Shown one piece after another: positions 29,570-41,169 of a stretch of 64,000 nucleotides of DNA (within the stretch, counting starts at the first letter, position 1; each line of letters opens with the position of its first letter). A program made the position numbers and the translations under genes. Under the pieces are notes generated by a model that was not told the origin of the DNA, made no database searches, and was given only the letters and a program-made list of their open reading frames with translations. The DNA comes from Cristatella mucedo (Eukaryota > Bryozoa > Phylactolaemata > Cristatellidae): the NCBI GenBank assembly GCA_009760855.2, contig WPIO01000007.1, positions 5,763,501 to 5,827,500 on the forward strand, in the 5' to 3' direction.

Positions 29570-32370
29570 GATGACCTCTCGAAAGACAACTCTCAGATGG
29601 CTCTGCAGCAGTGCACGGACACGGCTGCTACAGCAATGCAGCAGCTACTCGTGGTGAGCAACCGAGCGAATAGACACAAGCTCACGGCTTGCAAGCCGCT
29701 TGCAGCAGAGGCAAGGGGCGGGAACCTGACTTCCTTGCATTGCTACTTCCACCGTCCTGTGATTGGCATCGCCTGCCGAATTAAAGTTCTGGCCCATCCC
29801 ATGCTTAATCCTAGCAATGTCCCCCCCTTACCCCCCCCCCCCCGAGCACGGGCACACGTTTACTTTTTCCAATCCCCAAGGCAGCTTAGACTGAGGTGCT
29901 GCCAGTTGCTGCCGAAGTCGTTCCCCTAAGCGTCCGGTGCCTCCCTACAGCCAGATTAGCATTGCACAGGTAGGACTGGACAGCATCCAACATACTCGAT
30001 GGCATCATCCATAAGCAATCCGCTTACCCGACGATTAGCACGGCTGGCTCTGCTACAGCTGAGACCGGGTCAGATCGGGTTGAGCAGGGCAGCAAGCTTA
30101 CCACACACTCAGCCAATGGAAACATGCATGCCCCAACAGACCCCTCCAGGTAGCCACCAAATGTGGTGAATGGCACACCTAGGCCCCTTCTTTCTTCGAG
30201 CAGCCAGCACCGACGATGCAGACTGCACTATGTTTTTTTTTTATGCAACACATGTTTTGTTCCTGGTCAGTAAGTGCTATTTTAAAATTGCTTATGCCTC
30301 AACGAGAACAGTATCTTAAATTTGCAATGCATCCATTTCTAATAAGAAAATGGATGAAGTTGCATTTTCTTGTTCCCCTATGGTCAAACCAAACAGCAAA
30401 TAAATCAAAATTAACAAAAGTTTATACCGAAGTTATGCAAACAGGATCCCACTAGATTGAGATGATTTTTTTTGAGATTTGCAATTATGGTGCAAATCAC
30501 TTTCAAGAGTCTGGCCACCAAATGTAGACACCCATCCCCTTCTCATTTTTTTTTATTATGCCGTCCTTTCTATCGGCATTTGAAGTCCAGTATATCCAAA
30601 TGGAGGAGCCCATCTTGCTTCTCCGAGTAAGCACATATGTTTCCCTGAATTTATTAAAATGAGCATCAATAACACGCACATTGAAGGACATCATGAAGCC
30701 CATTGTGCTGCATTTCTTTCCCACAGTCTCGACCGGCACTATTACTAGCACTACAGTGTTCTACCTTGCGATTGACCAGGAAACGCCGAACTACTGCAAC
30801 GAACTACTGCAACACAGGTGTTCTAACCCTCTTTCTCATTACCAGGGAGCCACTTGGGGGAGAGGGAGGAAGTTCCGGTCAAGCTTTGGCCCCTTCCTTT
30901 GCTTATCTTGAACACACCGCTGGGTGCATGCCATGATGGTCAAGCTTCCAAGAAACTGAAGGAAATATACAGTTTACTAACACTTAACAAGGTCATAGAA
31001 TGGCTAGCAGCACTATCTGTCGTACAATGTCGTTCAAAGCAGCCATAGAGCCGAGTCAGAAGTGGAATGAGCACAGAAGGAAGAACGTTAGGAATGGAGG
31101 CAAGCCCCGACCAATCCGCAGACGGCCTCTCAATGTCGATGCCGTTTGCCTAGGCGAGCCACCAATCTCCTTCAAATTGCACTGCTTACCAGTGGTTCGG
31201 TCTAGGCATTCTATGGCCTGGCAGCGGCCATCGGCATTGACTTGCAAAATTGACCGGCAAAACCAACGGCAGACTCGTGCGTTCGGTTAAACAAAGCAAG
31301 AGCCTGGTCGCCAACCGGATGCTGAAGCTGTGGCTGGCAGCATGCTCAGCGATTTGGCTGGTGGGTGGCAAAGTCAATGCTCAGTCACGGTTAGCAGTGC
31401 CGAGCTCCGAGAAGATGGTGATCATAATTTGGGGGGGGGGTGGTAAGAGGAGCCTGTAAGGAAGCCAATAAATGAGCAGAGTGGCACAAGGCGTGCTGTA
31501 AGCACGCACTGCCACATAAGCCTATCTACCACTGTTAATGTGCTGCACAAAGTCTACTAAGGAAAAATGCTGCTGCTTGTTCTGTTCCGACACCTGCAAT
31601 CAGCAGAGCGCATCCTGCGCTTCTGAGGTTGACATCGACGAGCCCTTGCGACGGCAAGCTTTCAGCCTTTGGCTGCACCAGTTAAGACCGCTTGGCTGGG
31701 AACTGGTCGTGCCAATGAGCCAAGTTGCAGCTAAGGCTTAGAAAACATGGGCACCCAACATGCTGGTTATCAGTGCTTCCAGAGCTACACCAATTGCGAA
31801 GGTAAATGTGCTGAATTATCCAGCACCCACCCCACACCACCGTGGTGAGGGGGAAGAAATATCCACTCGATAAAAATACCCACACGAAGAACTTGCATTT
31901 TAAGACCCCAAAGCATAGAAGCAAAATCAAAACAGCACTGCTTGAATGGATTATTGCTGATACGAACCTATTGCCACATTTTGCTAGCTAATTAGCACCA
32001 GGAACAAGCTTCTGGGGGGGACCAGCTCCTGCTAGTTTGGCCCAGGTAGGTCGATTCATCTAGATGAAAAGTAGCAGGCCAGACAGGTACAGTTCCACGA
32101 TACTGTGCCAACAGGTTACTGTTCTGATGTCTATGCCGCAAGGTCGGCTGAAAACTACGTGGAATCATTGGGTGGGTACTTCTAGACAGTTATTTCTTCT
32201 TACCCAGAGAATTTTATGCGCGAAACAAGTGCCGATAGAAAGATCGGCACTGAACCGGCGGTGGGCTGTGGGCGGCTGAGATTTTCCTTCTTTTGCCGAT
32301 GTCTTAGTCGACACGCATTACAGCGCTCACGTCGGTTTGAGCTACACAAGTTCGTCGCCGTCTCTCGAAA
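29570..32370. other. Upstream of the PRR11-like gene, no supported gene
   Basis: Presumed promoter side of the PRR11-like gene. Contains poly(C) near 29831-29843, several short frames with ambiguous coding look (31000-31290 + and 31538-31741 +), and no recognised repeat. Nothing resembling SKA2, the head-to-head partner of PRR11 in mammals, was recognised. Confidence 0.3.
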
Positions 32371-32377
32371 CACCAAC

Positions 32378-32909
32378 ATGCCAAGCTCGCGAAACACGCG
32401 GCAGGTTTTCACAGCACGATTCGCCGCATCGACGCAGCAGTGGCAGGCCGCCACGGGGCGCGGTGCGATCGACCGACAGGTCGAGTCGAGCAATGGCCGC
32501 GACTTCGAAATACAGGCACGCGCTTTACGTTTGATCGGCGAGCACCGATTCCAAAACGGGTAAGGGCCAAGCGACAGAGGCGAACAGCAGGGTACCGCAC
32601 AAAACTTCACAACCGCCCAGCAAGGCGACCGGCGCGTTCATCCCACCCAGCGCGGCCGCACCGCGCTCGCTTACCGGGAGCCCGACGGCCGCCGACGGAA
32701 GCAAGATCGACTACGTAGAAGTGGCGGCGGCTGCCCGCGAAGCCTCAGCACGCGCCGACGCCATTACGGGATACATAGCAGAGGCGTATCAGTACTTGGC
32801 TGCCCGGCCGCAAGATGTCGACTATGCGGCGAGCGGCTTTCAGGCGCGCGGTCCCATCGCGGCTCGTGCCGCTGCCGCAAAAGCGCTCAGAATTAAGGAC
32901 CGCCTCTAA
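32378..32909 (+). CDS. Possible two-exon gene, Ala-rich unrecognised protein, 156 aa
   Basis: The ATG with A at -3 opens MPSSRNTRQVFTARFAASTQ. After 60 codons plus 2 nt lies a donor CGG|GTAAGG (exon 32378-32559), and the acceptor TTCACAACCGCCCAG at 32620 resumes in the right phase (exon 32621-32909, intron 61 nt). The second exon reads DGSKIDYVEVAAAAREASAR and ends AKALRIKDRL-stop, an Ala-rich amphipathic helix. Without splicing the first frame stops at once, so the alternative is a one-base frameshift in the GGG run at 32558-32560. A third open stretch in another frame continues to about 33230. Codon third positions are GC-rich, unlike the surroundings. No family recognised. Confidence 0.45.
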
Positions 32910-33264
32910 GGGATCAAGATCGAGTAAGATACCTGACGGGAAGTGCCGCTAGTGCGGCGCTGCACCGCGCGACGACCGCTACCGTCGGGTGGCGACCTGA
33001 GGGGGGATGGTACAAAGGCAGACGCGCTGACCTCTTACCGTGCAGCGCCGTTCTAAATGCCGTGTGCACCGCGAAGTTCGCAGAGGCGAGGGAAGCGGAC
33101 GACACTGCCGGCGTCATTGTGCTCCATCTACACGGAGGTCAATCCTTGAGCAGCGGCTGGGCTCCCTCGAACAGGCTGCCGCGAGGCGGTGCGGATTTGC
33201 GGAAGTGCAGTTGAATAATAGCGCGCATACGTCTTAGCCAATAGTATCTGACCAAGCTCCTGAG

Positions 33265-33284
33265 CGGGCGGGGGGGGGGGGGGA
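33265..33284. repeat. Poly(G)-rich run
   Basis: About 15 guanines interrupted once near the start; low complexity in a GC-rich stretch. Confidence 0.8.
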
Positions 33285-33339
33285 GGTGCGAAACTAGGGA
33301 AGGACGGAAGCGAACCAGGGCGGAAGTTAAGCCGTCCTC

Positions 33340-33784
33340 GTGGTAACGACCGCGCCCCTTGCGTACGCATCGGATTCCAACCGTAGCGCCCAACGCGGCT
33401 GGCTAGAGCGGCCACCAAAAGCCAACCGGACTGGCCACCGTGAAAGAAATTTCCGTATCAAGAGTCAGCAGGCCCTTAGGTTTGGGGGACGCCTCGGCGT
33501 TGAATCGCCGACGCTACACATGCTACCCCGCTTCTCCCTTTCCTATGCAACGTCAACCGCAGGGGTCGACGGCTTTAGCCAGCACAGCAGGACTGCTGCC
33601 TCCTCCGACAGGCCACCAGTTCAGCTCCGCCAATTACCGACCGGGTCATGTGACCCTCGGCATAGCTAGCTTCGGTTTTCCTGCCCGACCCCCGTCGGCC
33701 TGTGAGGACGCCTTTTTCTCCTTCTTCTCGGCTGCGTCTAGAGCGGGCCGCGAAGCTAAGAGGGGAGTAGAGAAGTCGTTGTAA
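33340..33784 (+). other. GC-rich open frames, possible exon
   Basis: A frame from 33440 (with words GLGDASALNRRRYTCYPASP and HVTLGIASFGFPARPPSA) has GC-rich third positions to its TAA at 33782-33784. No domain or clear acceptor was found, and an overlapping second frame is equally open. Confidence 0.2.
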
Positions 33785-33789
33785 GCTTA

Positions 33790-35150
33790 GAGAGCTCCAG
33801 CTCCGCGTTGGGAGAGGACGAAGGCTTACCTTGAGCCTCCCGGGTAGGGAATTGGCAAAATGTGTACATGTAATATAAGTTCAATGGCTCGGTAAGCAGT
33901 TATATTACCGATGCTGTGGCTCCTAGAGATCTTAACGTTAAGCTACAAGTGCTTCTGTTTGCTCCATCCTGACGCTGCAGGGGCGGCAAATGAGCAGAAG
34001 GTTTCAAAAAGCTGAAACAGCGCCCCTTCATCGCTCGCACCCCCGGTGTTTCTCGTTCACGAACTATATGTTTCATATAATTCTATCAGAAAAATTATGA
34101 TTTCCGGTCAAAAATCAACATATTTAATTTTGAATGCAAGATAGTGAGTCTGTCAACACAGGCCGCAGACGTCACGCATCTACTGTACCCTTGAAGATAT
34201 TTTCGCTACTACTACGACTGAAATGGCGGCGCCAGATAAACTAGCCAGATTTTGGCTGATAATTATTTTTCAAAATTATGCAATAATCAAAGGCTGAAGT
34301 GTTTATAAAAAGCCGGCGTCATGAGATAGAAGCAGTTGTGATGGCATTGGCATTAGACCTGATTTGAGCTCTAGGCCGCAGAGCTATTGGTGTACGTCAC
34401 GTCCGCTATTAAACGCCTGTAACCGTCCGTTGCCGTCAAATAGACTAGACTACATAATGGATACGTACTTGCCATGCTATAGTATGAGCGCTTTTCGCCG
34501 CTGCCGGGTTCCTCCTACTATCGGCGTACGTGCGTGCATTGGTGGTGCAGTACCTACAAGTAGCTAGTCGTGCTGCAAGGTTTAGGCGTCACCAGTATTC
34601 GTCGAGCGGCAGCTGGACCAGCACTGTTATGAACGCAGCGTTTTCGGCTTAGTTCTGACCGGACATGGAAGCCGGACAGTGCGTTCTTAACACGACAGTA
34701 AAGGCACGATGAGTGTCATTGAAATAATCGCAGGGAACATAATTTACTTCTCTGAAAAGTAGCAGCAGCATTAATTCTCATACTTAAAATTAAACGATGA
34801 TTAATGCATCGAATTATGGAATAGTGATGAGCAAGCTTTTGATCATCGCTGCATTATTTAATAAAGTATATAAGTGCTATGGTGATTATCTTATTAATTG
34901 TCCTGGAATATTAAGAAAATAAATTTCATTTAATTATCGTGAAGGCCTTAAATTTGTAAATTGTTTTTCTAAGACTTTTTGTGATTGCACGATAGGAACT
35001 CTCTGTAATTGCTGGTGTCCTTTGACTATGCCTGAGATAAAGACAATGATACTCAAGAGAGCTTCAAAGGACTATTATCGTCAACGCATCCAAAGAGCTC
35101 CAAAGGAGTTTCCTAACCACCACTGCAATGAAGCCGGGAGAAAGAGAGCA
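33790..35150. other. No gene recognised; possible promoter near 34.2 kb
   Basis: AT-rich. The word AAATGGCGGC at 34221-34230 resembles the YY1/initiator motif found at many animal gene starts, and a short frame MAAPDKLARFW begins in it, but no exon could be traced downstream. Confidence 0.25.
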
Positions 35151-35155
35151 AAGCG

Positions 35156-35167
35156 AGAGAGAGAGCG

Positions 35168-35241
<74 letters not shown>
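35156..35241. repeat. (GA)n microsatellite
   Basis: About 40 GA units with few interruptions. Confidence 0.95.
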
Positions 35242-35244
<3 letters not shown>

Positions 35245-35631
35245 CAAGCAGAACATAAGAGTAGCCGTAGTTTATTTGTCACCGCGTGAAACGCAGAACG
35301 ACCGCCGCCGCCAGTTTCTTTTCTGCACGCAGAGCTAGGGGGCAGAGTGGCTCAGTCCGCACCTCTCACACTCCCTTTCTGTCCCACATTCCCGGGACTG
35401 CCCCAAGCCGCACCAATAACGGAGCGGCAAGGCCCACTCGGTTGTCACATCGATCAAGGAGCTGCACAGGCTAACCTCTAACCTCGATGCCGCATCAGAC
35501 ACCAGCTCAGTCAGGGCGACCCCGAGACTACATACCCCCACGATCTACAGATCAGTACATCACACATTTGCAAACTCAAACGAAGCCCATATGGTGAGAC
35601 GTACTGGTTGCTTCCTGCTCACCAATCCGGT

Positions 35632-35818
35632 GAACCGTGATGGCACACCAGGTAAGGCGGTTGCTTTTCACCACCTCAGTGCGGAGGTCGTGGGTTCGAA
35701 TCCTTCCGTGCGTGATTTTTACCGCGACTGCAAGCGTCGGCGATAGCTTTAAAGACTCTTCTGCCGCTATATAAAAGAGGCTATTAAATCAGCGAGCATT
35801 TATTTTATTTATTTAGTG
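35632..35818 (+). mobile_element. SINE family 1, sense, near full length
   Basis: Head CCGTGATGGCACACCAGGTAAGG (A box), B box GGGTTCGAATCC, body 'ccgcgactgcaagcgtcggcgatagc', 3' end GAGGCTATTAAATCAGC and a tail of TTTATTTTATTTATTTA. Preceded by a possible exon fragment (about 35420-35600, + frame with KELHRLTSNLDAASDTSS). Confidence 0.9.
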
Positions 35819-36188
35819 CATGCGGCCTGTGGATCGCCTGTACATCGCCGAAAAATCGATGAGGCCTCGCGCCGCCGCCAGTCCGCCAAGTCCAGCAAGT
35901 CATCTGGCGTAGCAGCCGCCGGTGTCGTGCCAAGCGATCGACATTCCTCCTAAATGTACATATAAGTAGGCTACGCAGCGGCCGTTCGGAGAAGTCGGGC
36001 GACAGCACAGCCTTTGGTAACCAGCCGGACATTTAAGCTGCCAGCTTTCACGGTCGCCTGGTCGTTCATTTCTTAGCCGACCCAGCCTCCGCCTGCCAAT
36101 CTACGCCGCCCCAGTCTCAGCCTCGTAGGCTGCAGCTGCCGCTCCTGGCCGCTCCTGGTCGCAACCAGACTGTCCGACTGCGATTGTA

Positions 36189-36430
36189 CTATATTCGCGC
36201 GTAGCAGCCGGGCTCTACCGGCCTGTGAATGCAGGCTTCGCGCAGCTTCAACGAGTCGTCCTGAGCCGCCTGCGGAGCGCTCGTGGCCACGGCGAAGGCA
36301 CCGCCTTGCGTAGCGAGTAGCAAATACGAGGGCCACTCACTCGGTTTAATGCGGCTCTGCTGGATCTGCCGATCTTCCAAGTCAAGCAGCCTACCGGCGA
36401 AGTCATCGTTGCCATTGAGACAGTCGAACG
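36189..36430 (-). CDS. Possible terminal exon, unrecognised protein
   Basis: The acceptor AGCTGTCTTGTGCAG opens a GC3-rich frame FDCLNGNDDFAGRLLDLEDR...WPSYLLLATQGGAFAVATSA... to a TAG. A consensus donor (CCGA|GTGAGT at 36341) inside the frame could instead splice to 36269 (acceptor GCTCCGCAG), giving an Arg/Leu-rich end in another frame with a TAA at 36073. The unspliced reading has the better codon bias. No domain recognised and no upstream exon with the needed phase 1 was found. Confidence 0.35.
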
Positions 36431-36578
36431 CTGCACAAGACAGCTGTCAGCTGGCCGAGATTACTCGTAGGTTAGTTGACGTCGCGCAGCAAAGAATGCC
36501 TGCCGACGACCGCCGCCGCCGCCTCAAGTTTATCTTGCATACGCGAAGCAAGGGAAGCAGCTCACTTCGCCCTTCCGC

Positions 36579-36706
<128 letters not shown>

Positions 36707-36904
36707 CCTCCCTCACGTGACGACTGCCCACTGACTTGTATAACAGTGGCTCCGGCGGCGGCGGCGGCGGCTCTTGTGGAGTCTCTCGGAGACACGAGCG
36801 CGGACGCGAGTGGTAAGCGAGATTCTGTCTTTACTTCTCTCCACACATACATATAGGAGAGGTCAATGAATAGCCGCAGTCGTCAAATGGCGGGTTCGAC
36901 GAAT

Positions 36905-39655
36905 TTTAGCACAACACACCGCAATTCACTATAATTAGGCTAACGTCGACCAGACGTTGGCGTTGCCGAGCTCTAATTTGGGGCAGATATTGCAGTACAC
37001 GTTCGATTTTATCTATCCACCAAATTCAATGTCACTGTGCGCACACGCAGTTATGCAAATGAGCTTGGACGCCGGAGGCATGTACCGAAATCCTCCGAAA
37101 CCCATTTTTAGTCCCCTTCAAATCCACCACAAACCAGCTGCGAAAAGCTCCAAAAAGTTTGGAATATCAAACTACGCTACATGCAAAAATGTACTGATAA
37201 AATGTCGCGTGATTCCGCTCACGCGTTCTTACGAAGTCCACTGAAATAGGATTGCAGTGGCCCGGGCCAGTACCGCAATTCGCCGCAGTCCCCTGCATTT
37301 CACCGCGAAACGACAGAAATCCTGTTCGAAAAGCTCCTCTATTATTCCATATGACAGTACACTCTGCGACAATTGCACTGAACTTATTTTCACTTGCATT
37401 GGCACAGCCGTTCTTATGCAGTGCGCTGTAGTCGACTGCAATAACCCGTGCCAATACTGCAATCCACCGCGAAAAAATAGAAACAGATTTCGCAGAGCTC
37501 TAGTTTGTATTGTATATTAAAGTGCACAGAGTAGTGTGCACACCCACGGAAAATTAATAAATCGTGCATCCTCGCACTGTGGCAATTGGCGGCGATCGCC
37601 TGAAATGAGCTGAGAAACTCCTACAATCCACTCTATCCCACTGCCAAGCATCCTCAAGTCGCCATCGCGAAGCTCTAATTGATATTGCACATAGGACTAG
37701 ACTCAGCTCAAAGTGCATCCTCAAAATTTAGCTCCATTGTGCACACGCGTTCACATGCAATACACTGCAGCCCGGTCCCATACCGAAACCTACCTCCACT
37801 CGCCACAATCCGCTGAAATCCGCTACAATCCACGGCACAGCGACCAGAACGCGTACAATAGAAGCTCAATTTGTGATTGCACGCTGCTCTAATATTCGGT
37901 TATTGTGTACTCTCATAATTTCACTGTAATTGCCTTGACCATTCTGCAGCAATGCACTGCAAGTGGGGGGGGGGCCCAACACGCAAATCCACCACAACCT
38001 GCCGCAAAACGACCACAACGCGTACACTTTAAGCTCTTATAATGATTGCACGTTGCTCTAATCATTGGTTATTGCGTAATCGCACAATGTAACTACAATT
38101 GCCTCAACCATTCGGCAGCAATGCACTGCAATTGACTGCGATGAGCCGGGCAAATACGCACTGCACAGCAATCAGATGGAAAATGCCCTGAAATCGGTTT
38201 CTCAATACTCCACTTTTGAATGCATGTTACAAAGCAAACTGGTGGAAGTCAACCACATCATTTTAAGCAAGTTCGCGCCTATAATCTCGGGCAATGCATG
38301 GAAATCTACGGTAATGACTCGGCACGAAGCAGCAATCCATTACAATCCATGGCAAATTAATCACAAATTGGCTGCACGAAGTGCCAATTGTCATTGCATT
38401 TCACATTTCTGTGTGCTAAAAGTGAAATCGCAGAACGTGCAAGCTATTTTGCACGTTATTTGTCAACAATGCACGGAAATCGACAGCAATGGCAGGGACC
38501 AATACCGAAATCCGTGGAAAATCGACGAGAAATTGGCTGCACCAAGCTTCAATTCTCATTCCACGTAACATCTCGCTACACGTGCACATACTTTCAAACC
38601 GCTCTAACGGCTCAATCTTGGGCAATGCATAGCAATCGACGGCAATAGCACGGGCAAATACGCCAATCCATTATGATCCATTGCAAATACAGTGCCATGG
38701 GCTCGAAGTGCAATCACATCCTTTCAACCAATCGCTCATGTGCAATCGCGAGCAACGAATGGCAATCGACAGCATTGGCCCGGGCCAATACCCCAACTCG
38801 CGGCAAATTGACGAGAGATTGGCAGCGCGAACCCCCAATTGCCATTGCATACAACATTCCGCTTCGTCCAAAGTGAAACAGTGGCATTTTCAAGATGCTT
38901 TGCTCATTAACTTTCAGCAATGCACGGCAATCCACAGCAATGGTCGAGGCCGATAGCACAATCCGTGGAAAATTAACAGGATTGGCTGCAAGAAACTGCA
39001 ATTCTCATTCCACGTAACATGTAACTGTGCACGCACAGTATTTTCACCCATTGTTCGCGTTCAACCGACGGCAACACACGGCAATAGAAGGCAATGGCGT
39101 GGGGAAATAGGCCAATCCATAACGGTCCGCTACAAAAGGACCGACAGTTGCGGAGAGACGCTCCAACTTTTCTTGCGCATTACACTATGCTGCATTAAAA
39201 TTGCAACCACATCCTTTTAATCAATTTAGAATGCACAATCAAGGGCAATGAATGGCAATCGACCACAATTGCCCGGCTTCGACCGCAATCTGTTTCAGAT
39301 TGACTAGACATTGGTTGGTCGAAGCTCCAATCATCATGCCGAATAACGTTCACTATGGGCTCACATACTTTCAACCTATTGTTCCTGTCAATCTAGAGCA
39401 AATGAAAGGCAACGCGTCAATCTGTGACGCCCTACAACAGTCACGCGAAAAGCTGGTGGGAGAACATCCAGTTGTTGTTACTTAATACAGGGCACTGTTT
39501 TAAAAAAACAGGCACATCATTTCAAGAAATCCAAAACGTACAATTGAGGGCGTTGCACCGAAATCGACGGCAATTGCCCGAAAAAAATACTGCAATCCAT
39601 AACGCACCGTCACAAATGGACGGAAAGTTTCTGGACGATGCTCTGAGGGCACTAT
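36905..39655. repeat. Degenerate satellite array, units about 135-185 bp, CAAT words every ~10 bp
   Basis: About 15 diverged units, marked by the recurring block CCCGGGCCAATACCGCAATCC (at about 37260, 37443, 37960, 38145, 38482, 38645, 38780, 38943, 39262, 39575). Inside units, words such as GCAATGCACG, GCAATCGACG and GCAATAGCCC follow one another at 10-11 bp. Units also share an AAATTGGCTGCACGAAGC-type segment and a TCATTGCATATAAC-type segment. No ORF or transposon end is seen. A 5'-truncated L2 abuts its right end. Confidence 0.75.
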
Positions 39656-39667
39656 AGAAAGTATTAG

Positions 39668-40126
39668 ATATACTAACCCATCAGGCCGAGCATCGTACCA
39701 CCCGCTTTTCGGAATCCAACAGTCTACCAATACCTCGTACAAACCTCAAATCCTTTGGAGACCGTGCATTTAGTTCGTATGCTCCCCAAGCCCGGAACTC
39801 CCTCCCGACTTGCGTCAGAACATCCCTGACCTGACCACATTTAAAAAGAACTTAAAAACACATCTATTTAGGACAGCATTTAGTGGTCCCCGTGATTCGT
39901 CCTTGATGTGCTTATGCGTGCTGACACTGTGCATGCTGCCACTAACCACATTTGCATGTTGACCCTGTGCATGTCACTGCTAACCATATTATTCATTTTG
40001 TTTGTTTTTCAAGCATGATTTTACTTACCATTCAATTGCATTTCCCTTTGCAGCAAATGCAAAGCGCCTAGAAAGAGATTAAGTTCTCTGGGGGCGCTTT
40101 ATCAAGTGCATTATTAATATTATTAT
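39668..40126 (+). mobile_element. CR1/L2-clade LINE, 3' end with tail
   Basis: Starts in 'aacccatcaggccgagcatcgtaccacccgc' and ends GCGCCTAGAAAGAGATTAAGTTCTCTGGGGGCGCTTTATCAAGTG(CATTATTAATATTA). Nearly identical by eye to the 3' part of the 43951-46765 copy, so it is young. Confidence 0.85.
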
Positions 40127-40129
40127 CTC

Positions 40130-40540
40130 ACTAAGTGCAAATTTAAGCTTAAAAGGGAATTAAGTACTGCCCGAAATTTTTATGCCGACGTTAGTGTACA
40201 CTCAACTCTAGTCTTGAGAACACGGGTATGCGTTATTCGAGCATAACAGGTGAGGGAGACGTTAGTTAGCTGGAAAAACACGTCAGCGGCCCTCTACAGC
40301 CAGATGGGGTGAGCAATAAGCATTAGTGGTAGGGCGATAACCTAAATTAATTAATAGAACTTCAGGCTCGCACCGCTGTAGTAGTGTTAAGATGAAAATG
40401 ATAGATATTGATTTATTTATCGTGCTCTACCTGAGGACTGTCGAGGAAGTTTCCAGAGGTGCGAACCTACAGTTTCCAGGTCACTGCCAAGCCATTACAG
40501 ATCCTGACGGTCGGAAATAGAAGCTTATGCTTAAGCTTTG
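40130..40540. other. No gene recognised
   Basis: AT-rich filler between two L2 pieces. Confidence 0.3.
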
Positions 40541-40544
40541 ATAA

Positions 40545-40790
40545 TAAAAAGAATTATACATTTGTATAACGTCCTCAGAGAACTCTAAGAATAATGCATT
40601 TGTATAGCGTCCTCAGAGAACTTTATCTCTTTCCAGGCATTTACGTTTTACAATTTTAGCATGCTCAATTTAAACAAGCATAACTTGGTTAGACGCGACA
40701 TCCATAAAATGATCAGATGCAAAGCTCAGGAGCTGCTCAAGTAAAGGAAAATTCTGACCGGATGTGGTTAGGTCATTAAAAGAAAATTGT
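40545..40790 (-). mobile_element. CR1/L2-clade LINE tail, antisense, with duplicated end
   Basis: The reversed tail (ATTTGTATAACGTCCTCAGAGAACT) occurs twice, at about 40558-40588 and 40599-40630, then continues into the decayed 3' UTR. Confidence 0.6.
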
Positions 40791-41063
40791 AGTGTAAGGA
40801 ATAAATATCGTTGTTTATTGCTTAATGATACGTAAATATCTAGTGCTTGAACAATGTAAGCAGAATAAATAATGAATACAATCTAAGGAACTAAGATAGC
40901 GGCAAAAATGATTAAGCTTTGATTTTAGCCCAGGTGCAGTTCTGGTCTAAGGAGTAGGCAGCTTCAACTCTACACCTACTTGAGTTAAGTGGCTACATGC
41001 ATGCTAAGCGAGTCAACCAACGTGCTCCTTTGCCTCCACAATCTCCTGTCAAGTTGGAGATAC

Positions 41064-41162
41064 CTTATTACAAAAATAGCATGCTGGGGATCAGGCAGCC
41101 GTTCATCTGCAGCTGTTGCTGCAGTCAGGAGGTCAGCTCGCGTGGCGACAGAAACTGTCGAC
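41064..41162 (-). CDS. Possible internal exon, unrecognised protein
   Basis: 99 nt bounded by acceptor CGGTTTAACTAG and donor AATAAG|GTATCT, phase 2 on both sides. It encodes STVSVATRADLLTAATAADE...RLPDPQHAIFVI with clean coding composition. A phase-compatible upstream candidate (APASTSDLLRPPHTPPP...) ends 45 nt away at a poor donor (ACC|GTGACT), which would make an unusually short intron. The downstream exon was not found. Confidence 0.35.
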
Positions 41163-41169
41163 CTAGTTA

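Noticed and set aside
29570-33000. SKA2 as divergent partner of the PRR11-like gene, as in mammals
   Set aside because: No + strand frame in this stretch resembles SKA2.
36073-36269. Spliced alternative end of the 36.4-kb exon
   Set aside because: Requires the in-frame GTGAGT to be used; the unspliced frame has better codon bias, so this is noted only as an alternative.
36905-39655. CRISPR-like or rRNA spacer array
   Set aside because: Units are too long and too diverged, there are no identical repeats with unique spacers, and no rRNA sequence is present.
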